Shown piece by piece: positions 9,596 through 18,017 of a stretch of DNA of 64,000 nucleotides (position 1 is the first letter of the stretch; each line of letters begins with the position of its first letter). The position numbers and the translations under genes are program-made. Origin of the DNA: JAUVRX01 sp049664225 (lineage in GTDB: Bacteria; Acidobacteriota; Thermoanaerobaculia; Multivoradales; JAHEKO01); the NCBI GenBank assembly GCA_049664225.1, contig JBATEX010000190.1, positions 124,001 through 188,000 on the forward strand. The letters run 5' to 3'. The notes under the pieces are model-generated. The model saw nothing but the letters and a program-made list of their open reading frames with translations, was not told the DNA's origin and made no database searches.

Positions 9596-11533
9596 TCAGG
9601 GCTGCGCCAGCCGATCCAACTTGCCTCTTACGACTGCGGCGTTGTCGGCCTCGAGATCCAGCGCCCGCTTGTAGACCTCCCGCGCCTGCTCGAGCCTGCC
9701 GAGGACAACGTAAAGGTCACCGAGATGCTCGTACACCACTGGATCGTCCCCTACCAACGAAGCGGCTCTCTCGAGGAAACCTCGAGCCTCTTCGTACTGG
9801 CCAAGTTGAAAGTGCGCCCATCCCAGAGAATCGATAAAGGCCCCGTTGTCAGGTTCGATGTCCACCGCCTGCTGGACCAGCAGCAATGCCCTTTCGAGGT
9901 TCTCTCCAGCTTCCGCCCACATATAGCCAAGGTAGTTCAATGCCGGAGCAAAGTTGGGATCGATCGCCAGCAACTGCTGGAGCACGTCCTCTGCTTGGCG
10001 CTTCTTTCCCGAACGTTCATTGGCGGCCGCCAACCAGAACAACAGACTGGTCGAGTCCGGATCCAGTTCCAGGGCACGCTCCAACACCGGAATCGACTCC
10101 TCGTATCGCTCGCGCGACTGATACACCTCGGCAAGAAGGGTCAGATCATCGAGCGTTCCTTCGGCGGCCAGACGGGAGAGCACCTCCTCCGCCTCACGGT
10201 CTCGACCCAGATCGAAGAGGATCTCGGCCTGCCTCGCCCAACCCCGTCGCTCGGCCGGTGTATCCGGCTCGATCCGGGCCAGGAGCTGGAGAGCCTCGTC
10301 GTGCCTGTCGGCCCTGACCAGGGCTTCGACGAGAATCATCGCCATGTCCATATCGCCCGGGCCTACCTGCCGCCCAATGAGCGGCTGGAAAAGCCCCACG
10401 ACCTTGTCCCACTTGGCCTGCCGCATGAGCATCAATCCCCGCTGAACTCTGGCCTGATTCGCGGCCTCAATCTGCCCATCAGAACGAAGGCGCCTCTCCA
10501 TGGCCCTCAGGGTCTCCTCAGCGGCCTGCGGCTCTTGACGGCTCTCCAGCAGGCGAGCCAGCAGGACTCCCAGGTCCAGGTTCATTGGGTGGTTTCGCAG
10601 AAGGTCTCGCGTGACGACGATGGCCTCGTCCTCTCTTCCCATTGCGGCCAGGCTCATGGCTTGGAGGTAGCGATTCGGGAAATAGCCTGGATCCTCGGTC
10701 AACATCTCTTCGACGAGTTGAAGAGCGCGGGCGTACTGACCGGACTGGTGGAGCTCGAAGGCCAGCCGTCTCCGCACCTCCGGGTCGGTCAAGACCTCCT
10801 TGGGGCCCTCTTCCAAAGTCCTTGCCGCGCTGGCGTGGTCGCCCCGCTCGCTTTGAGCCTGTGCCAAACTCAATCGGGCTCTGGTGAATCCGGGGTCGAC
10901 GTCCAAGACCTCCTGCATCGCTTTCTCAGCCTGCGCCGGACGATCCGCTCGCATCAGGGAGTCGATCAACAGCGAAAACACCATTCGGTTCCCCGATCGC
11001 CTGCTGAGGAGATCCTTGAATACCGCCGCGGCCTCGTCTGGGCGAGACTCTCCAAGATAGATCTGCCCGAGAGTAACCATCGCCTCGATGTTGTCCGGCT
11101 GGCGGGCTCGAATCTCCTCCAGGGCTTGTCTCGCTTTCTCCAACGCAGCGGGGTCCTCTTGCGCCAGTCTCATCTGCGCTTCTGAGTAGAAGAGCAGCAC
11201 ATCGTCGAGCTCTGGAGCGGCTTCCCTCGCCACCGTCGCTTGCGCGACGGCTTCCTGCGATCTTCCGAGACGCAGAAGCAACCGTCCGTACTCGAGTCGA
11301 GCGTAGACATCATTGGGCGCCTCGGCTATTGCGGTCTCGAAACTCTCGAGAGCCCCTCGATAGTCACCTTCCTCCGTCAGCAGTTGCGCCACTAGAAGAT
11401 GGTATGAGGGCGCCGCATCAACACCCTCTCCGGCAGCCCAGGGCGCCATCAACAATCCAGCCAACAGAAACATCCATCGAGGTTTCACGACCGGAAGGAT
11501 AGCAACCGCCCTATTACCTTTACAAGCAACCAT
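9596..11533 (-). CDS. Exported tetratricopeptide repeat protein
   Basis: This protein of up to 645 residues is made almost entirely of TPR helix pairs, for example YRGALESFETAIAEAPND, EESIPVLERALELDPDS, LERALLLVQQAVDIEPDN and LEQAREVYKRALDLEADN. I estimate 12 or more repeats. The N-terminus has a hydrophobic segment (MFLLAGLLMAPWAAGE) after basic residues, indicating export. The ATG at 11533 is used here; a GTG at 11488 would give a more compact signal peptide. TPR solenoids are scaffolds for protein complexes. Its position directly upstream of the LolB-like gene is the same as that of the TPR gene next to lolB in pseudomonads. The partner is unknown. Confidence 0.85.
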   Translation of the reverse strand: MVACKGNRAVAILPVVKPRWMFLLAGLLMAPWAAGEGVDAAPSYHLLVAQLLTEEGDYRGALESFETAIAEAPNDVYARLEYGRLLLRLGRSQEAVAQATVAREAAPELDDVLLFYSEAQMRLAQEDPAALEKARQALEEIRARQPDNIEAMVTLGQIYLGESRPDEAAAVFKDLLSRRSGNRMVFSLLIDSLMRADRPAQAEKAMQEVLDVDPGFTRARLSLAQAQSERGDHASAARTLEEGPKEVLTDPEVRRRLAFELHQSGQYARALQLVEEMLTEDPGYFPNRYLQAMSLAAMGREDEAIVVTRDLLRNHPMNLDLGVLLARLLESRQEPQAAEETLRAMERRLRSDGQIEAANQARVQRGLMLMRQAKWDKVVGLFQPLIGRQVGPGDMDMAMILVEALVRADRHDEALQLLARIEPDTPAERRGWARQAEILFDLGRDREAEEVLSRLAAEGTLDDLTLLAEVYQSRERYEESIPVLERALELDPDSTSLLFWLAAANERSGKKRQAEDVLQQLLAIDPNFAPALNYLGYMWAEAGENLERALLLVQQAVDIEPDNGAFIDSLGWAHFQLGQYEEARGFLERAASLVGDDPVVYEHLGDLYVVLGRLEQAREVYKRALDLEADNAAVVRGKLDRLAQP

Positions 11534-11547
11534 GCCCCGCCTATAAT
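11519..11547 (+). promoter_or_regulatory. Near-consensus sigma-70-type promoter for the MshEN gene
   Basis: TTTACA (11519-11524) and TATAAT (11542-11547) are separated by exactly 17 nt, matching 5 of 6 and 6 of 6 consensus positions. Transcription would start near 11554, leaving a leader of about 65 nt. The -35 element lies at the very start of the divergent TPR gene, so the two promoters probably overlap. Confidence 0.75.
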
Positions 11548-11558
11548 CCGCCTGAATC

Positions 11559-11589
11559 GCCTAAGTAGCCACATACAAATAACTTAGGC
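11559..11589. repeat. Inverted repeat in the leader of the MshEN gene
   Basis: GCCTAAGT (11559-11566) and ACTTAGGC (11582-11589) are perfect 8-nt inverted arms separated by 15 nt of AT-rich sequence. They lie just downstream of the predicted transcription start, where a repressor operator or an mRNA hairpin would sit. Neither role is shown. Confidence 0.5.
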
Positions 11590-11619
11590 CCTTGGCTTAG
11601 AGATCTGGAGATCAGACCT

Positions 11620-12888
11620 TTGGGTATGCAGTCTCTCGGAACCCTCCTGCTTCAAAGCGGCGGGATCACCAAGGAGCAGCTCGGACTGGCCATTTCCAAG
11701 CAGCGGGAAATCGGCGGCCGGCTGGGGTCATGCCTGCTCGAGATGGGGGCCATTTCGGAAGGCATTCTCGACCATATGCTGGCTGAGCAGCAGGGAGTTC
11801 CGATCGCCACGGCGGAGGATCTGAACGAGATTCCCGCCGAGCTGATTCAGTTGCTTCCCGCCAGGCTCGCGATCCGCTATCAAGCAGTGCCTTTCAGATC
11901 TTCGACAGCTATGGTCGAGATTGCGATGCTCGAGGTCGACAACCTTTGGTTGCAGGACGAGTTATCCTTCATTGTCGGAAGTCGTCTCAAGGTCCACATC
12001 GCGAGCGAGGTACGCCTCGTTTCGGCACTCGCGAGGTACTACAACGCGTCACTCCCGGAGCGCTTCGCCAAACTGGCAGAACTGCTCGACCAGCAGCTCC
12101 AACGGCCACCAGAAACCAGCCCCGGCCCTCATCCCGACTCCCGACTCATCCATTCGGCAGAGCTCAATGACCCGATATCGCATGTGGTTCCGATCAGGAG
12201 CGCGCAGCCCGAGCCGGGAGAATCCGAGATCGAGGGATCGACCCCACTGCCGCATCCCCAGAGCATTCCCCTCTCCGACCGGGATCTCGCCAATCTGGAT
12301 GCCGCAGCCGCGTCTGAAGATCCTGGGGCCAAGGTCTCGCCGTTTCTCTACACTCGCGACCTCAGCTCAGACGGAAACGCCGAGATAGACGATGTAGAGG
12401 CCCAGCTCGCGGCGGCCGGACGTGCCGAGGAAGTCGGGCAGATTCTCGTCGACTACCTGGCTCAGTTCTTTGTCAGAGTCCTGATCTTTCAAGTCCGGCA
12501 AGGCACCGTGTTCGGCTGGCTCGGGCGCGGTCCCGGGCTCGACAGGGATCGACTCGCCGGTTTCAGGGTCTCCTTCGACGTGCCCTCCATCTTCCTCAAT
12601 TTGCGAGAAGGCGGCAGCTTCTTCATCGGCAAGCTGCCCGAAATGCCACCTCACCTAGAGTTGGCAGCCTGCTGGAGCAAGGACTTGACTGATGAATGCG
12701 CCGTATTTCCGCTTCGCCTCCAGGAGCATCTCGTAAGCCTGATCTATGGCGACCGCGGTCCTCTCGGTCTCCAGGCTCTGGATCTGGAGCTGATTCGGCG
12801 CCTCACTGCTGTGGCGAGCCGAGCCTTCGAGAGATGCATTCTGGAGCAGAAGCAAGCCAGGCAGCCCCAAGCTCTGAACGGAAAATGA
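11620..12888 (+). CDS. MshEN (GspE N-terminal) domain protein with C-terminal GAF-like region
   Basis: The 422-residue protein begins with two tandem MshEN-type motifs, SLGTLLLQSGGITKEQL (about 5-21) and RLGSCLLEMGAISEGIL (about 34-50). They belong to an MshEN domain of about 140 residues, known from type II secretion and type IV pilus ATPases, where it can bind cyclic di-GMP. No ATPase domain follows. A Pro/Ser-rich linker (about 150-230) leads instead to an alpha/beta region of about 170 residues (VDYLAQFFVRVLIFQVRQG onward) that looks GAF-like. A TTG start at 11620 has GGAG 9 nt upstream; an ATG at 11626 is the alternative. A role as a c-di-GMP-responsive regulator is inference. Confidence 0.7.
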   Translation: MGMQSLGTLLLQSGGITKEQLGLAISKQREIGGRLGSCLLEMGAISEGILDHMLAEQQGVPIATAEDLNEIPAELIQLLPARLAIRYQAVPFRSSTAMVEIAMLEVDNLWLQDELSFIVGSRLKVHIASEVRLVSALARYYNASLPERFAKLAELLDQQLQRPPETSPGPHPDSRLIHSAELNDPISHVVPIRSAQPEPGESEIEGSTPLPHPQSIPLSDRDLANLDAAAASEDPGAKVSPFLYTRDLSSDGNAEIDDVEAQLAAAGRAEEVGQILVDYLAQFFVRVLIFQVRQGTVFGWLGRGPGLDRDRLAGFRVSFDVPSIFLNLREGGSFFIGKLPEMPPHLELAACWSKDLTDECAVFPLRLQEHLVSLIYGDRGPLGLQALDLELIRRLTAVASRAFERCILEQKQARQPQALNGK

Positions 12889-12918
12889 GAGTCCCTGCGA
12901 GGCTAATGCCCACTTTCG

Positions 12919-12947
12919 TTGACACCCATTTTGGCCGTTGCTACACT
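12919..12947 (+). promoter_or_regulatory. Sigma-70-type promoter of the HU gene
   Basis: TTGACA (12919-12924) is a perfect -35 and TACACT (12942-12947) a good -10, with a 17-nt spacer. The start point would be near 12954, only about 15 nt before the HU ATG, so the leader is very short and has no clear Shine-Dalgarno sequence. Confidence 0.75.
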
Positions 12948-12968
12948 CGGACGCCCTAATCGACCGAC

Positions 12969-13235
12969 ATGATCAAAGCCGATCTGGTAAACCGCGTCGC
13001 CGAAAGCTCGGATGTGCCGAGAGTCAAAGCCGCTCTCGCGGTCGAGACCATCTTCGAGGCGATGAAACACGCCCTGAGCGAGGGCAAGCGCATCGAGTTT
13101 CGCGGCTTCGGGGTCTTCCAGGTGCGGGACCGCAAGCGCGGTGTCGGCCGAAATCCCAAGACCGGCGTTGAAGTCGCCATCTCCCCTGGCAAGACAGTTC
13201 GCTTCAAGCCGGGCAAAGAGCTGAAGAACCTCTGA
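12969..13235 (+). CDS. HU/IHF family DNA-binding protein
   Basis: The 88-residue protein is a complete HU-type histone-like protein. MIKADLVNRVAE is the opening helix, followed by IEFRGFGVFQVRDRKRGVGRNPKTG, which forms the dimer core and the start of the DNA-binding beta arm, with the tip at RNPKTG. The C-terminal VRFKPGKELK helix is standard. Such proteins bend and compact DNA in the nucleoid. It has its own strong promoter. The M50 protease gene begins 2 nt after its stop, so the two may be cotranscribed. HU and IHF subunits cannot be separated from the sequence alone. Confidence 0.93.
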   Translation: MIKADLVNRVAESSDVPRVKAALAVETIFEAMKHALSEGKRIEFRGFGVFQVRDRKRGVGRNPKTGVEVAISPGKTVRFKPGKELKNL

Positions 13236-13237
13236 GC

Positions 13238-14335
13238 GTGAGGCCCGGCCCCTCCTCTGCATTGCCGCCCGACCCTTCGTCGTCCGGCCCTCCGAAGCCA
13301 TCGCGAAGAACCGGCTCGGATTCGCCGATCGAGGAGCAGCCCTCGGTGCGCTCACCCCGGGGCGCACAGTCCAGCACACCAAAGCTGCTTCTTGCCCTCG
13401 GTCTGTTTCTGGCGACCCTCGCTACGACGACGACTTTCGGTGCCGGCTTCTACCTCTCGACAAGAACAGACGTCGTGACGGATCTGGTGCCCGCAATCGA
13501 GGGGGTCTTCCTGGGCCAGTTGGCGCAGTTTCTCGCCCTTTCAAACTACATCTTTCGAACCGTCTGGTCTGACGGCCAGCTGCTGAAGATCGGGATGGCT
13601 TTCTCCTTGCCGACCCTGGCAATCCTCCTGTCCCATGAGCTCGGGCACTACGTCGCCTGCCGGAGAAACAATCTCCCGAGCAGCTATCCATACTTCCTTC
13701 CGGCACCCTTCTTGATCGGCACTTTCGGCGCTTTCATCCGCATTCGGGCACCGATCCGAACACGCAGGGAGCTGCTCGAGGTGGGTGCTGCGGGACCGAT
13801 AGCCGGCTTCGTCGTCCTTCTGCCCATCTTGCTCTATGGAATCGCGCAGTCCGAACCGGTATCGATTGTCGAGGTCGACTGGGATCTGCCCGGCAGTCTC
13901 CTATTGCTGAGACCGGGAACATCCCTTCTGATGTCGGTGGCGACCCTCGTCTTTCACGGCTCTCTGCCTCCCAACTCTGTCTTGAATCTGCATCCCTTCG
14001 CTCTGGCTGCCTGGGTCGGCACCTTCGTTACGGCCCTCAATCTGATCCCCGTTGGTCAACTCGATGGTGGCCATATCTTCTACTCGGCATTCGGCAGACG
14101 GTATGTATCGTTGTCCTGGGTTTTCCTCGGCCTGCTGGCGGTGTTGGGCTTCTTCTGGCCTGGATGGTGGGTTTGGTGCCTCGTTCTGATGATCATCGGC
14201 CCTCGCCATCCACCGGTCTTGGCCGGCAGGCAACCGCTCGACCGTCGGCGACGGGCGGTGGCCCTCATCAGCCTCCTCATTCTGGTTCTGACATTCATGC
14301 CTGTGCCCCTCGAGCTCCTGCCGATCCTCCCCTGA
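13238..14335 (+). CDS. Site-2 protease family (M50) membrane metalloprotease
   Basis: This 365-residue polytopic protein carries the intramembrane zinc motif HELGHY (His133, Glu134, His137) and the second motif NLIPVGQLDGGH, which supplies the aspartate ligand. About six to eight hydrophobic segments surround them. FGAFIRIRAPIRTRRELLEVGAAGPIAG between the motifs is typical of the subgroup related to plant EGY-type S2P. Residues 1-48 are a Pro/Ser-rich, probably disordered cytoplasmic extension; the start is a GTG only 2 nt after the HU stop, and no later start codon precedes the core. S2P enzymes cleave transmembrane segments, often of anti-sigma factors. The substrate here is unknown. Confidence 0.88.
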   Translation: MRPGPSSALPPDPSSSGPPKPSRRTGSDSPIEEQPSVRSPRGAQSSTPKLLLALGLFLATLATTTTFGAGFYLSTRTDVVTDLVPAIEGVFLGQLAQFLALSNYIFRTVWSDGQLLKIGMAFSLPTLAILLSHELGHYVACRRNNLPSSYPYFLPAPFLIGTFGAFIRIRAPIRTRRELLEVGAAGPIAGFVVLLPILLYGIAQSEPVSIVEVDWDLPGSLLLLRPGTSLLMSVATLVFHGSLPPNSVLNLHPFALAAWVGTFVTALNLIPVGQLDGGHIFYSAFGRRYVSLSWVFLGLLAVLGFFWPGWWVWCLVLMIIGPRHPPVLAGRQPLDRRRRAVALISLLILVLTFMPVPLELLPILP

Positions 14336-14366
14336 GATCCTGGACCGAAGAAACTGAGCAGCAGCC

Positions 14367-14828
14367 TTACGGAGCGGGCAGGCAGTCCGGTTCAACGTCC
14401 AAGATGAAGGTCACCGGGCCATCGTTGACCAGGTCCACCTGCATCTTCGCGCGGAATCGACCGGTCTCTACCGGTACTCCGAGTCGACGAAGATCGTCTA
14501 CGAGCAGCTGAATCAGCGGCTCTGCCTTGTCTGGGGCCTCGGCAGCGCTAAAAGAGGGCCGCCGCCCCTTGGCCAGACTCCCTGCCAGCGTGAATTGAGA
14601 GACGATCATGAGGGATCCCCCGACCTCCAGGATGTTTCGATTCATTCGCCCGTCGGCATCTTCGAAGATCCTCAAGTGGAGCATCTTGTCGGCCACCTTC
14701 GAAACCTGACCGGCACCGTCACCCTTCTCCACACCGACCAGAACCAGAACCCCCGCCCCGATGCTGGAGATCATCTCACCATCGACCCGCACCGAGGCCG
14801 AGCTCACTCGCTGCAAGATCAGGCGCAT
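14367..14828 (-). CDS. dtd: D-aminoacyl-tRNA deacylase
   Basis: DTD hydrolyses D-aminoacyl-tRNA (and glycine mischarged on tRNA-Ala), keeping D-amino acids out of proteins. The 153 residues start MRLILQRVSSASVRVDG. They contain both cross-subunit active-site motifs, SQFTLAGSL and NDGPVTFILD (the GP motif). Length is normal. The gene converges with the M50 protease gene across a 31-nt gap with no clear terminator and is divergent from ssb. Both neighbours are unrelated housekeeping genes. Confidence 0.96.
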   Translation of the reverse strand: MRLILQRVSSASVRVDGEMISSIGAGVLVLVGVEKGDGAGQVSKVADKMLHLRIFEDADGRMNRNILEVGGSLMIVSQFTLAGSLAKGRRPSFSAAEAPDKAEPLIQLLVDDLRRLGVPVETGRFRAKMQVDLVNDGPVTFILDVEPDCLPAP

Positions 14829-14955
14829 CGATGGCGTCCCTTATGCATAGGCCGTTTCTCTGGGATCGATAGCGCGATTCCCTCATCGGCCAAGAATCGC
14901 GGCGGCGAAAGCGCTATGATAACGAACCTCAACAGAGACAAGGAGAGACATTCGA

Positions 14956-15378
14956 ATGGTCAACAAAGTAATCCTGGTAGGCAATCTTGGACGCGACCCG
15001 GAGGTCCGATCGACCCCCTCCGGCCAACCCGTGGCCACTTTCAGTCTTGCAACCAATCGCAAATGGAAAGACCAGAGCGGCAATCGGCAAGAAGAAACCG
15101 AGTGGCACAACGTCGTGTGTTGGGGCCGTCAAGCCGAAATTGCCGGCCAGTACCTCACCAAGGGCAAGCAGATCTATGTCGAGGGACGGCTGCAGACTCG
15201 CTCCTGGGAGGACAAGCAGAGTGGCGAGAAGAAGTACCGAACCGAGGTGATCTGCCAGAACTTCCAGATGCTCGGAGCCCGAGGCGGGTACGACGGTGGT
15301 GCTCAGAGCTCAGCCTCGAGCCCCGAACCACCCGGTGACATCCAGGCCCAGCCCGAAGACGACGACATCCCGTTTTGA
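14956..15378 (+). CDS. ssb: Single-stranded DNA-binding protein
   Basis: The 140-residue protein has the SSB OB-fold start MVNKVILVGNLGRDPEVRST, then VATFSLATNRKW and EWHNVVCWGRQAEIAGQYL. A short disordered tail ends in the acidic tip EDDDIPF, which recruits replication and repair enzymes. The ATG has AAGGAG upstream. A TATGAT at 14915-14920 may be its -10 box, but no good -35 is visible. The gene converges with mutS, with only 5 nt between the stop codons. Confidence 0.96.
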   Translation: MVNKVILVGNLGRDPEVRSTPSGQPVATFSLATNRKWKDQSGNRQEETEWHNVVCWGRQAEIAGQYLTKGKQIYVEGRLQTRSWEDKQSGEKKYRTEVICQNFQMLGARGGYDGGAQSSASSPEPPGDIQAQPEDDDIPF

Positions 15379-15383
15379 AGCCG

Positions 15384-17996
15384 CTACTCGTCCACCCTGG
15401 CTTTGAGGGTGTGAAGCAGGTTGAGTGCCGCCAGGGGCGAGAGACGCTCGAGATCGACCTCTTTCAAGATGGAGGCCACAACCTCCTCGGCGGGAGCGAA
15501 CAGCATCATCTGATCAGCCTGCCCCCCGTCGGCCTTCGCGCCCTTGGCCAGGCGTGGCTTTCCACTCAGATCGTACTCGTAGGCCTCTAGATTCTGCAGC
15601 ACCTGAGAAGCTCGCTCGATAACTGCAGCCGGTATGCCAGCCAGCCTGGCGACATGCAGGCCGTAGGACTTGTCGGAACTGCCGGGCTTGACCCGCCGAA
15701 GGAAGACGATCTTGTCTTCCCATTCTCTGACGGCCATGGTTCGATTGACTACCCTCGGTAGTATCGCGGCGAGCTCCGTCAGCTCGTGATAGTGAGTCGC
15801 GAAGACGGTCTTCGGCCGGGCATGCTCATGCAGATGCTCGACGATGGCCCAGGCCAGGGAAAGCCCATCGAAGGTGGCGGTCCCCCTCCCCACCTCGTCG
15901 AGAATCACCAGGCTGCTGGCGGTCGCCTGATGCAGGATCTTGGCAGTCTCGATCATCTCCACCATAAAGGTGGATTCTCCACGGGTAAGGTCGTCGGAAG
16001 CCCCTACTCGGGTGAAGATCCGGTCCGCAGTGCCTATCGAAGCCGACTCGGCCGGCACAAAGCAGCCGGCCTGCGCCATCAGCACGATCAGTGCAGTCTG
16101 ACGCAGATACGTAGACTTGCCGCCCATGTTGGGTCCAGTGAGAATCACGATCTGCGCCGTCTCACTGTCGAGCTCGCTGTCGTTCGGGACAAAGGGCTCT
16201 CCCCCCAGCTTCTCGACTACTGGGTGCCTTCCCTCTGAGATGCAAATGGCACCTCCGGGTTCGCCGACAGTGGGCCTCGTGTACCGATTCCTGGCTGCGA
16301 CTTCCGCAAAGGTCGCCAGCACGTCCAGTCTCGCCACCGCCTCCGCTGCCTTCAGTAGCCGGGAGGACTCTGCGGCCACCAGGCATCGCACCTTCCTGAA
16401 GTGCTCGTCCTCCAACCGAAGCTGCTCTTCTTCCGCCGCGAGAATCTGCTCCTCCAGGTCTTTCAACTCCGATGTCACATACCGCTCGGCGTTGACCAGC
16501 GTCTGCTTCCGGATGTAGTCGTCGGGGACCAGATGCTGATTGGCCTTCGTCACTTCTAAGTAGTAACCGAAGACTCTGTTGAAGCGGATCTTCAATGAAG
16601 TGATACCCGTGCGTGCTCGCTCCCCTGCCTGAAGGGCCAGGATGTGCTGTCGGCTGTCCTGCGCCAACGACCGGTGGCGATCCAGATCCTCGTCCACTCC
16701 GGCCTTGATGACTCCTCCTTCCTTCAATGAGGCAGGGGGGTTCTCTTCGACCAGACGGGTCAATTCGGCCGCCAGATCCTCGACCGGGTCGGTGCCACCT
16801 ATGTTCTGTAGGGTGGCGGAGTCCACTCCGGAGAGACATCTCAGGATCTCGGGTAGACGCTCGAGCCCCGACCGCAGAGTGGCGGCCTCGCGCGGTGTCA
16901 TAGTCTCCAACACAGCTCGCGAAGCGAGTCGCTCCAGGTCCCCGACCTGGGACAGAAGTTCTCTCAGCCCGCTACGCACCTCACTCTTCTCCAGTAACTC
17001 CCCAACTGCCTGCAAGCGCTCGTCGATCTCCGCCGGATCTTTCAGCGGACGCTTGAGCCACTCTCGCAAAAGGCGTCCACCGGCAGGAGAAACCGTACGA
17101 TCGAGGACTCCTAGGAGGGACCCGTGCCGACGCCCATCCCGCAGACTGCGAAAGATCTCCAGGTTGGCGACCGTGGTCGCGTCCAGGACCAGGTTGTCGG
17201 AGGCCTCGCTGACGTGCAGCTCCCTGACGTGCGAAAGATCGCTCTGTTGCGTCTCTCTTGCGTACCGCAGAGCGGCAGCGGCTGCCTGGACTGCCGGCTC
17301 TTCGTCATCCAGCCCGAACCCCTTCAGTGTGGAGACCCCCAACTGTCGGCAGACCAATTCCGCCGCTCGCTCGGACCGGGGCCAATCCTCCTCCGACTCC
17401 GGCGTCCGGCAGATACCCTCCGCATCCATCCAGTCGACCAGACCCTGGGGAAGGTTGACAGTCGGGTGCAGGATCTCCTGCGGTCGAAGCAAGGCCAGGT
17501 CATCGAGTGCATCTTCCACCCGGGTCCATCGACGCACCAGGAATCTCCCGGTCGAGATATCCAGGAACCCCCCGCCACCGCCCGCATCGTTCCAGGCCAC
17601 GCTCGCCAGGTAGTTGGCCTCCGCACCTTCCAGCAGCTCCGGGTCGCTGATCGTGCCGGGAGTGATCACCCGGGTCACCTGCCGCTTCACCAGGCCTTTG
17701 GCCTTGGCGGGGTCCTCGACCTGGTCGCAGATGGCCACCTTCAGTCCAGCACGAAGCAGCTTGCCGAGGTACATTTGAAGGGCATGATGGGGGACGCCGC
17801 ACATCGGCGCCTCATTCTCCCTCCCCCGATTGCGAGCCGTGAGGGTCACTTCCAGAATAGGTGCCGCCTGCTCGGCATCCTCGAAGAACATCTCGTAGAA
17901 GTCGCCCATCCGATACAGCACGATGGCGTCTTCGTGTTCCGCCTTGACCTCGAGGTATTGGCGGAGCATTGGGGTGAGCTGGACGGCGCCCGACAT
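15384..17996 (-). CDS. mutS: DNA mismatch repair protein MutS
   Basis: This 870-residue ATPase recognises mismatches. The N-terminal mismatch-binding domain has the GDFYEMF motif with the stacking Phe. The connector, lever and clamp domains follow, then the ABC-type ATPase with Walker A GPNMGGKST, STFMVEM, the Walker B region LVILDEVGRGT and the signature region ATHYHEL. The C-terminus ends in a short helical segment (LSPLAALNLLHTLKARV), typical of MutS1. Length and order match E. coli MutS. It is divergent from tsaB with a 21-nt gap, so promoters must lie partly inside coding sequence. Confidence 0.97.
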   Translation of the reverse strand: MSGAVQLTPMLRQYLEVKAEHEDAIVLYRMGDFYEMFFEDAEQAAPILEVTLTARNRGRENEAPMCGVPHHALQMYLGKLLRAGLKVAICDQVEDPAKAKGLVKRQVTRVITPGTISDPELLEGAEANYLASVAWNDAGGGGGFLDISTGRFLVRRWTRVEDALDDLALLRPQEILHPTVNLPQGLVDWMDAEGICRTPESEEDWPRSERAAELVCRQLGVSTLKGFGLDDEEPAVQAAAAALRYARETQQSDLSHVRELHVSEASDNLVLDATTVANLEIFRSLRDGRRHGSLLGVLDRTVSPAGGRLLREWLKRPLKDPAEIDERLQAVGELLEKSEVRSGLRELLSQVGDLERLASRAVLETMTPREAATLRSGLERLPEILRCLSGVDSATLQNIGGTDPVEDLAAELTRLVEENPPASLKEGGVIKAGVDEDLDRHRSLAQDSRQHILALQAGERARTGITSLKIRFNRVFGYYLEVTKANQHLVPDDYIRKQTLVNAERYVTSELKDLEEQILAAEEEQLRLEDEHFRKVRCLVAAESSRLLKAAEAVARLDVLATFAEVAARNRYTRPTVGEPGGAICISEGRHPVVEKLGGEPFVPNDSELDSETAQIVILTGPNMGGKSTYLRQTALIVLMAQAGCFVPAESASIGTADRIFTRVGASDDLTRGESTFMVEMIETAKILHQATASSLVILDEVGRGTATFDGLSLAWAIVEHLHEHARPKTVFATHYHELTELAAILPRVVNRTMAVREWEDKIVFLRRVKPGSSDKSYGLHVARLAGIPAAVIERASQVLQNLEAYEYDLSGKPRLAKGAKADGGQADQMMLFAPAEEVVASILKEVDLERLSPLAALNLLHTLKARVDE

Positions 17997-18017
17997 GATG
18001 GGTCAGTATAGCGAGTC

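Noticed and set aside
9476..11185. A 569-codon open frame on the plus strand opposite the TPR gene
   Set aside because: It is antisense to a clear TPR protein and has no motif or ribosome-binding site. Long antisense frames are expected in GC-rich genes.
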